This document shows positions 25,771 to 35,019 of a stretch of DNA of 64,000 bases, piece by piece. The position numbers and the translations under genes are program-made. This stretch comes from CAZAMB01 sp964486335. GTDB lineage: Bacteria > Planctomycetota > Phycisphaerae > UBA1845. The notes under the pieces are model-generated. The model saw only the letters and a list, made by a program, of their open reading frames with translations. It was not told where the DNA came from and searched no databases. Where the stretch lies: assembly GCA_964486335.1 (NCBI GenBank), contig CAZAMB010000006.1, positions 62,001-126,000 on the forward strand. Direction: 5' to 3'. Numbering within the stretch: the stretch's first letter is position 1; each line of letters opens with the position of its first letter.

Positions 25771-27074
25771 GGCTGACCTCGTTTCGATCGTGACTCGCGT
25801 TTCGCCGCGACGTGGGCGGCAACGACTGCTTGACCGAGTGACAAGCCGGCGTCACCGCACGCGACCCGCCCGTGAACCGAGACGGTCAGTCCGCGAGACT
25901 GCAATGTGCTTGCCAATGCACCGCGGAGCAGGTCGTTCATGAAACAACCACCGGACAGCACCACACGGTCTATGCCCGTCCGAGCCGAAACCACATGGGC
26001 GGCCTCCGCGAGCATCGCAACGACGGTGGCATGGAACTTCGACGCGATGACCGTTGCGGGGAGGTTTTCCTGCACGTCCCGCACGATTCCGACGACCATT
26101 GGCCGCCAGTCAATCACCGTCTCCACGCCGTCGCCGGGCCGAAGCTCATATTCGTAACTTCGCGTTGCTTTTTGTCCCAGCGATAGGGCTTCCGCCGCGG
26201 CCCCTTGCAACGCGATTGCTGCTTCGCCTTCGTGCGTGTTCTCAATGCACAGGCCCGACAGCCAGGAAACGGCATCGAAGAGACGTCCCATGCTTGAAGT
26301 GGCGGAAACGTTCAGTCCGGTGCTGAGCTGTCGCATGAAGTGTTCCAGACGGCGCTCTTCCACCACGCGCAATGCCAGGATCGGAAGCCGCCGCCAGGTC
26401 TTACCAAACGTCGCCAACAGCAGCGCGGCAGCCGGAAGAAAGGGAAACCGCGCGGCCGAATCGCCCCCGGCCAAGGAAAAATAATCCAAATGCGCGAGCC
26501 GTTGGAACGCCGACACTTCACATAATAATACTTCGCCGCCCCAGATCGCGCCGTCGGTTCCATACCCTGTGCCATCGCAAACAACGCCGATCACGGGAAA
26601 CGCGACCCCCGCATCAACGGCACAGCTCACCGCGTGGGCGAAGTGGTGCTGAACGGCGACACTGATTCCCGGTTGCATCCGCGCGATTCGAGTCGAAAAA
26701 TAACTGGGATGAAGATCGTGACCGACGGCAATCGCACCGGTGCCCTGCCTCGGCGTTACAGCCCGAATCGCCGCATGCCATCGGCGATAAGCCTCGACAT
26801 CCGCGAGGTCGCCATGTGTCCCGCTGATCCGCGCCCGGTTCCTATTGGCGATGCAGATCGTGTTCTTCAGGTCGCCTCCGAGTCCCATGGCAGGGCAAGG
26901 CAGTGCTTCGGATAAGTCAAGGCACGTCTGCCAGAGTTTTTCGCTCTTTAGTGTCGCGCCCGCGCTCGAAGGCGAATTGCGAATTGTCGCGCAAGGCTCG
27001 GAGTGAATTGAGCCATGTCTCGGTGGCAGTCGGTCGTGAAAGGGTTCGACTTCTTTGAAATGAGAAAGAGTCAT
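25761..27074 (-). CDS. hypF: HypF-like carbamoyltransferase, Kae1-like domain only
   Basis: 437 residues at most. The C-terminal about 380 residues match the Kae1-like domain of HypF: MGLGGDLKNTICIA, DLHPSYFST, VQHHFAHAVSC, CDGTGYGTDGAIWGGEV, TSSMGRLFDAV and VVLSGGCFMNDLL. HypF is normally about 750 residues, with an acylphosphatase, zinc-finger and YrdC domain first. None of these is present here or in the bases upstream. The true start is uncertain between 27074 and the Met of MGLGGDL. First gene of the hydrogenase operon. The carbamoyl-adenylate step must be done by another protein, perhaps encoded elsewhere. Confidence 0.88.
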   Translation of the reverse strand: MTLSHFKEVEPFHDRLPPRHGSIHSEPCATIRNSPSSAGATLKSEKLWQTCLDLSEALPCPAMGLGGDLKNTICIANRNRARISGTHGDLADVEAYRRWHAAIRAVTPRQGTGAIAVGHDLHPSYFSTRIARMQPGISVAVQHHFAHAVSCAVDAGVAFPVIGVVCDGTGYGTDGAIWGGEVLLCEVSAFQRLAHLDYFSLAGGDSAARFPFLPAAALLLATFGKTWRRLPILALRVVEERRLEHFMRQLSTGLNVSATSSMGRLFDAVSWLSGLCIENTHEGEAAIALQGAAAEALSLGQKATRSYEYELRPGDGVETVIDWRPMVVGIVRDVQENLPATVIASKFHATVVAMLAEAAHVVSARTGIDRVVLSGGCFMNDLLRGALASTLQSRGLTVSVHGRVACGDAGLSLGQAVVAAHVAAKRESRSKRGQPCA

Positions 27075-27689
27075 GGGCTGACATCACTTTCACGAGTCGC
27101 GCCGCCACGAAGAACCCTCAAACGGACAACCCTTGCGCCGCTGTCTTTAAACGAAAAGAAAGGCGAGCGGCGCGCCTCCAATTCCCATCCTTGCGGCAAC
27201 GCACCTCACCAATTGCGAATACAAGCGGCGTGCCACAACGCGCAATGACAATGTCAGAATCGTTTCCACGTTGACGCTGGGTGGGCCGAGGTGCTTTGCG
27301 CGTCCGTTCGGCTTCGCGAGGTCCGCAAGAACGGGAATCACCGGGCGTCAGAAGCTCGGTGGAAGCGATGTTGGCGATTCTTAACTTTGCCAACAATTCG
27401 AACGCCGTGTGCTCGTAAACCCTCCGTTCATAGTAAATGTGCCGCCGAAGGGTGGCTGCATAATGGGGAAGCGCACTTTTTAAGGCCAATGGCGATTTTG
27501 CGCCGTGTTAATGGCTATTTTTGCGTTCGCACAAGCGTTGGTACAGAGATTGCCTCCATTAGGAACGTCGGCGGTGCTGCCACCGCGACCGATAAGGGTG
27601 GATCTGCGTGGTTACCGGGCCATGAGGATTGGGAGTTGATTCAATGGCAGTTTCGCAGGCAGCCGTTGATTAAGGAAGTGAAGTCGGAG
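27075..27689. other. Intergenic region between divergent hypF and the OFA transporter
   Basis: About 615 bp, the longest unexplained gap in the window. It should hold the promoter of the 13-gene hydrogenase operon and that of the transporter. Base composition is less G/C-rich near 27430-27530. A minus-strand frame (27118-27489) encodes no recognisable protein. I looked here for remnants of the missing HypF N-terminal domains (acylphosphatase GxVQGVGFRP motif, paired CxxC zinc fingers) and found none. Confidence 0.5.
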
Positions 27690-29333
27690 ATGTCAGGCAA
27701 TATGACAACTTTTGCAACGCAAATCGAGTCGTTGACGACCGCCAAGACCAGCTATGCGCGCATACAAGTTCTCGTTGGAGCGGTCATGGTTCAGTTGATC
27801 CTCGGAACGGTGTACGGCTACAGCGTGTTCTGGCAGCCGCTGGAGGCAGAGCTGTTTCCCACTGCTGGGATGGAAGCAGTGCCGGAAAACGCGGCAGCCC
27901 ACGAAGGCGCGACTTTGGTGGAAGGAACTGGCGCCGCGAGCGCTGCCACCGCTTCGCGCGAGTCTGAGTCGCGCAGCGCCTCGCTGAAGTATTCCTTTGC
28001 CATTTGCCTCTTATCCTTCGCCACCGCGATGGTGTTCGCGGGTCGATTGCAGGATCTACGCGGGCCGCGATTCACCGCGACCCTGGGCGGCATCATTCTC
28101 GGAATCGGGTTCCTCATCGCCGGACAAATGGATCACTTGGTGACTTATTATATCTGCCACGCGCTACTGATGGGCAGCGTGGTCGTCGCGGCGCTACTTG
28201 TTTACGACACACTGTTCAAGGAGCTTGACCGTCGGCGATATCCGATCCTCCAATACGTTCCGCACGGAATCGTCACGGTAGCGGTGGTCATTGGAATCAC
28301 CCTGGGAACGCGCTTCGTTTCGGACGGAGCGCGGGATCGAATGTTCATGCTTTGGGGGACCATTGGCTTGTTGGCGGGCGCGGGGATCGGCTATGCCTAC
28401 GTCTGCCCGATCGCTGCGCTGGTAAAGTGGTTCCCACATCACAAAGGCCTCGTGTCCGGTATCGCCGTGGCGGGTTTCGGTCTTGGCGCCTGGGTCTTTT
28501 CCAGCAATCGTGCCTACGGAGCCGTCAGGTTCATCGAAGCGCACGGCATCCGCGAGTTTTTTACGGTTCATGGCCTGATATGCATCGTCGTCGTGATCGC
28601 GGGAGCCATGTTGCTGCGTAATCCGCCCACGGTCGTGCAGTCCACGAAGGCTCCGAACGCGCGTTCATCCTCCTCCGCCACTGACTCCACATGGCAGGAA
28701 CTGCTTCGCACCGGGAGCTTCTACGTGGTTTGGCTTATGTTCTTCAGCGGAGCGATGGCGGGGTTGATGGTCATTGGCATTCTGAAGCCTTTCGCGGGAA
28801 GTCAGTTGATCGCGGCCGTATCGAACTCGGGAACCGCGGTCAGTGACGCCCTGCGAAGCGAACTTCTCCTCAGCGGCGCGAAAGTAGTCGGCTATTTGGC
28901 GCTGTTCAACGCGGCGGGGCGCGTGATCTGGGGCCTGATTTCGGATCGAATCGGCCGATCAGCCACGATGACCGCCATGTTTCTCCTCCAGGGTGTCACG
29001 CTGCTGACGCTTTCAAGCCTGCAAACGCACTGGCAGCTTTCGGTGGGCGCGGCCTTGGTCGGCTTCAACTTCGGCGGAAACTTCGCATTGTTTCCTTCGT
29101 TGACCGCCGACATGTTCGGCTCGAAGAACATCGGGGCGAACTATGGTTGGGTGTTCACCGCCTACGGAGCGGCGGGTGTGATGGGCATCTGGGCGGGGAA
29201 TCTGGCGCAGAGATGGACAGGGAGCTACTTCGCGGCGTTTGCCGTCGCGGCGAGTCTGTGTTTCCTGTCGGCGGCGCTGACGGTGCCCCTGCGCATGGCT
29301 CGCGCAAAAGCGATCGCCCAAACCGCAACCTGA
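27690..29333 (+). CDS. OFA-family MFS transporter (oxalate/formate antiporter type)
   Basis: 547 residues from the ATG at 27690 (a second ATG at 27702 is possible; earlier in-frame starts add 133 non-family residues). Twelve membrane helices. The first carries MVQLILGTVYGYSVFWQPLE, and the second half carries GRVIWGLISDRIGR and NFGGNFALFPSLTADMFG, characteristic of the OFA group. An unusual low-complexity loop of about 45 residues rich in Ala, Glu and Ser sits after helix 1. Substrate unproven: formate, oxalate or another small carboxylate. It diverges from the hydrogenase operon. Confidence 0.88.
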   Translation: MSGNMTTFATQIESLTTAKTSYARIQVLVGAVMVQLILGTVYGYSVFWQPLEAELFPTAGMEAVPENAAAHEGATLVEGTGAASAATASRESESRSASLKYSFAICLLSFATAMVFAGRLQDLRGPRFTATLGGIILGIGFLIAGQMDHLVTYYICHALLMGSVVVAALLVYDTLFKELDRRRYPILQYVPHGIVTVAVVIGITLGTRFVSDGARDRMFMLWGTIGLLAGAGIGYAYVCPIAALVKWFPHHKGLVSGIAVAGFGLGAWVFSSNRAYGAVRFIEAHGIREFFTVHGLICIVVVIAGAMLLRNPPTVVQSTKAPNARSSSSATDSTWQELLRTGSFYVVWLMFFSGAMAGLMVIGILKPFAGSQLIAAVSNSGTAVSDALRSELLLSGAKVVGYLALFNAAGRVIWGLISDRIGRSATMTAMFLLQGVTLLTLSSLQTHWQLSVGAALVGFNFGGNFALFPSLTADMFGSKNIGANYGWVFTAYGAAGVMGIWAGNLAQRWTGSYFAAFAVAASLCFLSAALTVPLRMARAKAIAQTAT

Positions 29334-29454
29334 TCGATTATTCAAAGAAGGCCGATACGAGGATGGGATGTTGGCCGTCCGCGTGCGCAGGGCGAGAGTC
29401 GACACCGCCTAACAACCGATTCGTGCATTTCTGAATTCGGCGAAAGACCCAGGG

Positions 29455-29853
29455 TCACTTTGGGTTCTGTCCGCCGCCAACCAGCCATCGGGACGTGGGC
29501 GGCTTGGGTGCAGTTGATGCTCCGTGCGGAAGCACCGGCGACGGCGGCGCTGGCTTTGGCGCGGGAGTCGCGGCAGAATGTTCACCGGCCTCCTCTCGCG
29601 CCATCCAGCCGGATGCCAGCTCAATAAGCGAAATGGCGTCGAACGGCAGCATTACTGCGTCGATCTGTCGCGGAATGTTGTTCTCAAAAAACGTCACGTT
29701 CGACAGCAACAACAGTCCGTTGTTTTTTTCCAGCAGAGCGTCCGAGGGCCGGATCGCCGATGACGTGCGCGTGGAAATATGGAACAGACCGGTCATGTGG
29801 TGACCGCTCTTCAGGTAGACCTTGAGCTCACAACACTTCGTTGACTTTTCCAC
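29455..29853 (-). CDS. Small hypothetical protein, DUF6812-like
   Basis: 132 residues from a GTG. The N-terminal 80 residues form a compact beta-rich domain (LKSGHHMTGLFHIS, then RPSDALLEKNNGLLLLSNVTF) resembling small bacterial proteins with an RxSD...L..F/LxLxxV pattern (DUF6812-like, my recollection, not searched). The rest is a Pro/Ala-rich low-complexity tail. No signal peptide or membrane helix. It lies alone, convergent with the transporter. Function unknown. Confidence 0.6.
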   Translation of the reverse strand: MEKSTKCCELKVYLKSGHHMTGLFHISTRTSSAIRPSDALLEKNNGLLLLSNVTFFENNIPRQIDAVMLPFDAISLIELASGWMAREEAGEHSAATPAPKPAPPSPVLPHGASTAPKPPTSRWLVGGGQNPK

Positions 29854-30142
29854 AATGTCTCGCCCCGAGCTTGGGGTACTATAAATTCATCGACCAACCG
29901 TGGGGGGCGTTACGGTTCGATGGCGTCATGACTGCGCTCAGTCAGGCTCAATCGGTGTCGAAAGACGTGATGGCTTGCCGAAATATCGGACGAACGCTCA
30001 ACTGACGCATTCTTCTACAATTCCCCTTTAACCATTCCATGAACTTCGTTGCAAAACATAACGGATGATGTTAGACTATCGGACCATTCTTGAACTGGGG
30101 TTTTGCGAACGGGCTGGATTTCAATTGGAGGAGGGCTACACG

Positions 30143-30910
30143 ATGATCTCTAGAAAAGTCCCTGTTTGCGCAATTGGCGCGGCCATCGCATCAATCTCGC
30201 TCGGGTCAGCGACCGCGGAGGCCACATTTCATTTCATGCAGATCGAGCAAGTCATCGGCGCGGTCAACGGCGACACCGCGGCGCAAGCCATTCAACTCAG
30301 GATGCGCTCTGGTGGACAGCACCTGATGTCGCAATCTCGACTTCGCGCGTGGGATGCCGCCGGCGCGAATCCGGTTTTGCTGGTCAACATCACGACGGAC
30401 CTGGCCGGTCCGAGTTTCACCGGCGATCGAATCCTGATCGCCACCGCCGCCTTCGCCGCAACGACGACGCCCGCGGCTTCGTCGGATTACATCATGGCGC
30501 CAATCCCGGCGTCTTATCTGGCGGCGGGAAGTCTGACCTTCGAAGACGACTTTGGCACCATTTACTGGAGGTTAAGTTGGGGCGGCACGGACTACACTGG
30601 ATCCAATACCGGATCGATCACCAATGATGCCAACGGGAACTTCGGTCCTCCGTTCGCCGGACCTCTTCCATCGCTGAACTGCCACGCTCTGAGATTCCCC
30701 GGCGCAGCGACCGCCCTCAGCGTCAGCAACAACACCGACTACGCGGTCACGTCGGCGGCGTCCGTATGGCAGAAGTACCACGGACCGTCGTACACGATTA
30801 CTGAATGCGTACCCGCGGTCTCTGAATGGGGCGCAATCGCGCTCTCGCTCCTGTTTCTTACGGCGGCCACGATTGTGATTCGGAATCGGCGATTCGCATC
30901 CGTCGACTGA
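30143..30910 (+). CDS. Secreted protein with IPTL/PEP-CTERM-like sorting signal
   Basis: 255 residues from the ATG at 30143, with GGAGGAGGG upstream. A Sec signal peptide (about residues 1-28, ending near SATAEA). The middle is a Ser/Thr/Ala-rich beta domain with no recognised fold. The C-terminus has the sorting signal: VPAVSEWGAIALSLLFL, a short hydrophobic helix, and a basic end RNRR. Such signals are cut by exosortase/archaeosortase-type enzymes and attach the protein to the envelope. No sorting enzyme is in the window. Function of the body unknown. Confidence 0.8.
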   Translation: MISRKVPVCAIGAAIASISLGSATAEATFHFMQIEQVIGAVNGDTAAQAIQLRMRSGGQHLMSQSRLRAWDAAGANPVLLVNITTDLAGPSFTGDRILIATAAFAATTTPAASSDYIMAPIPASYLAAGSLTFEDDFGTIYWRLSWGGTDYTGSNTGSITNDANGNFGPPFAGPLPSLNCHALRFPGAATALSVSNNTDYAVTSAASVWQKYHGPSYTITECVPAVSEWGAIALSLLFLTAATIVIRNRRFASVD

Positions 30911-30978
30911 TTCCGCTCGATCGCGGCGTTTTTTCGGCTTGCGGGCGGACAGCGTTGCGACACCATACGTCAGCCTGC

Positions 30979-32544
30979 ATGAAGCGAAAACCGTTCAATC
31001 CTGATCTGATGACCAAGCGGTCCGACGATCGCATACCCGCGCTCACCGGACCGCTGACCGTTTCTCAACTGACCTCGATGGTCGCCCGCGCCATCCGCGA
31101 CGCATTGCCGACCACCGTTCACGTTATCGGTGAAATCAGCAACTTCAAGAGACATTCCAGCGGACACATCTATCTGACGCTCAAGGACGCGGGAGGCGAA
31201 CTGGCCTGCGTGATGTGGCGATCGGACGCCGTGAAGCTGAAGTTCACGCCCGCCGACGGCTTGGAAGTCGTCGGCACGGGCGCGGTTGAACTCTTCGAGC
31301 GAGCCGGGAGATACCAGCTTTACATGCGACGGCTGGAGCCGCGCGGCGTCGGCGCGCTCGAACTCGCCTTTCGCCAGTTGTGTGCCAAGCTCGACGGTGA
31401 AGGTCTCTTCGACCCCGCTCGAAAAAAACCGTTGCCGCGATTTCCGCGAACGATCGTGCTGGTCACGAGTCCGACCGGAGCGGCCGTCGCTGACATGCTG
31501 CGAACGATCGAGCGGCGATTCCCCTGTATCCGCGTTCTCGTTTACCCGGTGAAAGTACAGGGCGATGAAGCGGCCGGAGAAATCGCTTCCGCCATCGGTG
31601 CGGTGAACACTTTCGCCGATCGACTTGGCGGCGTCGATCTGATGATCGTCGGGCGCGGCGGCGGTTCGCTGGAAGACCTCTGGGCGTTCAACGAAGAAAC
31701 TGTCGCGCGGGCGATCTTCGGCAGCCGCATCCCGATCATTAGCGCGGTTGGGCACGAAGTGGACGTAACCGTCGCCGACCTTGTGGCCGATGTACGCGCC
31801 GCGACGCCAACCGCCGCCGCGGAATTGGCCGTTCCCGTGCTCGATGAATTGTTGGTCGGACTGGATTCGATGGCGACCCGTTTGTTCATCGGCGTAAAGA
31901 GTTGCCTGCAACTTGGCACAATTCGCGTTGAAGGTGTTCTACGGCGCTCGGCGCTTGCTGATCCGCACATCATGCTACTTCGGCGTGCACAGGCATTGGA
32001 CGAGTGGGCTCACCGAATGCAGCGATTCACGGGCCTGCGGTGCAACGCCGTTCGCGCTCGCGTGGAGTACTTCGAAAAATTGATCCAGCGCATCGCTCCT
32101 CACGCGTTTCTTCTGCGTCTGACCAGCCGCCTTGCTTCCACCGAAAAAAAGCTCCTCGCCGCCTCGATTCGCCGAACGGCTGCATCCGACCGAGGGCTTG
32201 TCGCAGCCCAGCACCGGCTCGAACGATCTTCCCCCATGCGGACTCTGCCTGCGTTGGTTGAGCGATCGCGGCGGGCATGCGACCTGCTAAGCGAATCCAC
32301 GCATCGCCTGCTGGCGCTAAACATGTCGAAGCTGGGTTCGCTCGAGTCGTTGCTCAACGCCGTCGGCCACCGCAGCGTGCTAAACCGCGGCTACTCCATC
32401 ACACGCTTGAAACGCGGCAGCCGATTGGTCCGCTCCGCGAAGGAAGTGTTAGACGGTGACCGCATCGTCACCGAAACCGCCGACGGTCAATTCGAGTCCG
32501 AAGCTGTCAACATTCGCCAATTGGAGCTTTTTGAGGAATCCTGA
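30979..32544 (+). CDS. xseA: Exodeoxyribonuclease VII large subunit
   Basis: 521 residues from the ATG at 30979 (MTKRS at 31009 is an alternative). An N-terminal OB fold (LTVSQLTSMVARAI, HVIGEISNFKRHSSGHIYLTLKD), then the catalytic core with VTSPTGAAVADML, RGGGSLEDLWAFNEE, SAVGHEVDVTVADLVAD and ATPTAAAEL, then a long helical coiled-coil region and NRGYSITR near the end. It cuts single-stranded DNA processively with XseB. No xseB gene follows; the next gene is on the other strand. Confidence 0.96.
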   Translation: MKRKPFNPDLMTKRSDDRIPALTGPLTVSQLTSMVARAIRDALPTTVHVIGEISNFKRHSSGHIYLTLKDAGGELACVMWRSDAVKLKFTPADGLEVVGTGAVELFERAGRYQLYMRRLEPRGVGALELAFRQLCAKLDGEGLFDPARKKPLPRFPRTIVLVTSPTGAAVADMLRTIERRFPCIRVLVYPVKVQGDEAAGEIASAIGAVNTFADRLGGVDLMIVGRGGGSLEDLWAFNEETVARAIFGSRIPIISAVGHEVDVTVADLVADVRAATPTAAAELAVPVLDELLVGLDSMATRLFIGVKSCLQLGTIRVEGVLRRSALADPHIMLLRRAQALDEWAHRMQRFTGLRCNAVRARVEYFEKLIQRIAPHAFLLRLTSRLASTEKKLLAASIRRTAASDRGLVAAQHRLERSSPMRTLPALVERSRRACDLLSESTHRLLALNMSKLGSLESLLNAVGHRSVLNRGYSITRLKRGSRLVRSAKEVLDGDRIVTETADGQFESEAVNIRQLELFEES

Positions 32545-32596
32545 CGATTCGCGCGCGGCTGCTGGTGCCGTTTGCGCCGTTGGCGGGCGAATGGAT

Positions 32597-33418
32597 TCAT
32601 TGACCGGTCGATGGATTCGGCTTGGCGGTCGTATGACTTTGAACCACGCCGCCTTGGAGCAGCATCGGCGGAATGCCCCGCACAAGCGGAACAACCTTCG
32701 GCGTCATGGCGCCGCCCGACATAATAACGCTGATCGCGTCTTCCACGGACCAGTCAAGTTCGATCACGTCGCTCCGACGAAGCAGCAGCATATACCCCGT
32801 CGTCGGATTCGGCGTGGTCGCCAGAAAGACCGAACAGATATCCTCGCCCGTGTCCGCGTCCTTGCTCACCGCTGTGATGAAGCCCAACGTACGAACCTCC
32901 ATGCAGGGAAACGGAACCAGCGCGACCCGCTGAAACTCCTGCGCCGAGTCGCTGGTAAAGGCTTCGAGAATCTGCTTCGAAGCCCGGTACACGGTCTTAA
33001 CCAGCGGAAGGCGATTCACCAATTGTTCGATGCCTGTAACGAATCGCCGTCCGATCAGATTCGCGGTGAACAACCCGATGACGTAAAGCGAAAACACGGT
33101 GAGCAGTACGCAGATGATCGCGATGGTCCACTGCACGTGCGGAGGCAGCGCCGCCAGGCCTTTCTCCTCGATCACCTCGCGGCTCACCTTGCCCCAGGAT
33201 TCAAGCAGACCTTTGCCTCGATCGGTGCCAAGATAGGCGACCACAAGCCAGAGCGATGCGTCTCGCAGCGCGCCAAAGATAAACTTCAAAAGCAAGAAAG
33301 TGATCCAGATCGGCAGAACCACGACCATGCCCGCCGTGATCCGCGCGCGCAGAATCCGCCTCATCGCCGCGCTGGCGCGACTTGGCCGCTTGGTTTCCTT
33401 GTCCGATGAAGCGCTCAT
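32597..33418 (-). CDS. DUF502 family membrane protein
   Basis: 273 residues. Two membrane segments (ITAGMVVVLPIWITFLLLKF and a second at about 95-118), followed by a cytoplasmic domain with RLPLVKTVYRASKQILEAF and PFPCMEVRTLGFIT, which define DUF502. Then FLATTPNPTTGYMLLLRR and a C-terminal Pro/Ser-rich tail. The family is widespread and uncharacterised. It is convergent with xseA with a 52-bp gap. Confidence 0.9.
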   Translation of the reverse strand: MSASSDKETKRPSRASAAMRRILRARITAGMVVVLPIWITFLLLKFIFGALRDASLWLVVAYLGTDRGKGLLESWGKVSREVIEEKGLAALPPHVQWTIAIICVLLTVFSLYVIGLFTANLIGRRFVTGIEQLVNRLPLVKTVYRASKQILEAFTSDSAQEFQRVALVPFPCMEVRTLGFITAVSKDADTGEDICSVFLATTPNPTTGYMLLLRRSDVIELDWSVEDAISVIMSGGAMTPKVVPLVRGIPPMLLQGGVVQSHTTAKPNPSTGQ

Positions 33419-33635
33419 CGTGATCGACTTTCTCGCATCAGAATCGCCGTGCTGACCGACCGCCGAACAAAAACCCTAGTGTAACGATAACCGGGCTGAC
33501 CGTCTCGGCAAGCGTGGGATTCGAAAAGCCCGTTTAATGACGTTCCACCCTTGACGATCTGCCACAGCCCACGGACCGCTCGACTTTCGCTCAGCGATCG
33601 AATGGGCGATCATATCCGAGACTGGTTGGACGACC

Positions 33636-34847
33636 ATGATCATGACGAGCCTGCAAAATCTTATCCATTGTCGCACGCAACGCCGTCAAAAGTGCGCAGC
33701 TCGACCACGTGGCAAATTGCTGTGTTGCGTGCGGCGTATCGACGCCGCGTTTTTGCTCGTGACGGCGGTTTTCGTATCCGCGGCTCCGGCCCGCGCGCAT
33801 GTGTTCACGATGACCGAGACAATGGCGATTCTCCGGTCTGATGGCTCCTACCAGATCGACATGACCATCGATGTCGATGCCTTGGCGCTCGGTGTGCCGT
33901 CATCTGCGGATTCACAACAGGTCGCGGCCGCCTTGAGTGCGATGAATCCCGACGAGTTCGCCAAGGCTGCCGATCAGGCAAGAAACACCATCCTTCGTCG
34001 CGTGCGAATTCGCTTTGATGGCGAAAAATCAACCCCGCTCGTTTCGTTTCCGCGTGGCGATTGGGCGCCGACCGGTGAAAACCCGATCCCCACCGTCCTG
34101 GGAATTACCGCGCGACTGGAAGGGCGGATGCCGCCGGGAGCGAGGGAGTTCACTTTTGGTGCTTCCCGCGCGTTTGCGGCCGTCACGCTGACGCTGTTCG
34201 ACGAGAAAGCACCGGTCGCCGCACGATTTGTGCTGGGCGCCGGTGAGGACAGTCCGCCCCATCGCATCGGAGAGTACTCGGCTGATTCGTCAATTCCCGC
34301 CACCCGCTATCTTACGCTCGGCTTTGAGCACATCCTCCCCGATGGGCTGGATCATATGCTCTTCGTGCTGGGACTGTTTCTGCTGAGCACGAGGCTCAAG
34401 CCGCTGCTCTGGCAGGTTACCGCTTTCACCCTTGCCCATTCCGTCACGCTCGCCCTGGCCATGTATGGCGTCGTGACACTTCCGAGCAGCGTCGTCGAAC
34501 CGCTGATCGCCGTTTCTATTGCTTATGTAGCCGTCGAAAACATCTGCACGTCCAAATTAAAACCGTGGCGACCGGCCGTCGTGTTCGGCTTCGGACTGTT
34601 GCACGGACTTGGCTTCGCTGGCGCGTTGTCGAAGCTCGGACTTCCTCGCGAAGACTTCGCGATCGGCCTCGCGCTGTTCAATGTCGGCGTGGAGCTTGGG
34701 CAATTGGCAGTCGTCGCGCTCGCCTTCGGAGTCGTCGGCTGGGCTTGCAAGCGATCGTGGTACAGGTCGGTGATTGTCATCCCTTCGTCAACCGCCATCG
34801 CGCTGACCGGTTTGTATTGGGCCGCACAACGCACGTTCGGCTGGTAG
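33636..34847 (+). CDS. HupE/UreJ-2 family membrane protein
   Basis: 403 residues. A Sec signal peptide (hydrophobic AAFLLVTAVFVSAAPARA at about 37-54) and a periplasmic domain of about 170 residues. The C-terminal membrane domain has GFEHILPDGLDHMLFVLGLF, FTLAHSVTLALA and FGLLHGLGFAGALS, the histidine-rich helices of the HupE/UreJ_2 family. Some HupE proteins take up nickel for hydrogenase or urease. A link to the hydrogenase 7 kb away is possible but unproven; the family is broad in planctomycetes and proteobacteria. Confidence 0.85.
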   Translation: MIMTSLQNLIHCRTQRRQKCAARPRGKLLCCVRRIDAAFLLVTAVFVSAAPARAHVFTMTETMAILRSDGSYQIDMTIDVDALALGVPSSADSQQVAAALSAMNPDEFAKAADQARNTILRRVRIRFDGEKSTPLVSFPRGDWAPTGENPIPTVLGITARLEGRMPPGAREFTFGASRAFAAVTLTLFDEKAPVAARFVLGAGEDSPPHRIGEYSADSSIPATRYLTLGFEHILPDGLDHMLFVLGLFLLSTRLKPLLWQVTAFTLAHSVTLALAMYGVVTLPSSVVEPLIAVSIAYVAVENICTSKLKPWRPAVVFGFGLLHGLGFAGALSKLGLPREDFAIGLALFNVGVELGQLAVVALAFGVVGWACKRSWYRSVIVIPSSTAIALTGLYWAAQRTFGW

Positions 34848-35019
34848 GGCGCGGCGAAGCGCCTCTCTTTCTTCGGATTGCTCGCGAACGAACGGGATCG
34901 CATGCGGCTCGGCGCACTGGCGAAAGGCATACAGGAAGTCCCTCGTGCCCGAGTAGCCGCAACCAACTCGCGTCGATCAATGCCTGAAGACCTATTACGC
35001 GGAGATTCGATTCCAACGA

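Noticed and set aside
27118..27489. Minus-strand 123-codon frame upstream of hypF
   Set aside because: Checked as a possible lost N-terminal half of HypF; it has no acylphosphatase or zinc-finger motif and no other recognisable feature.
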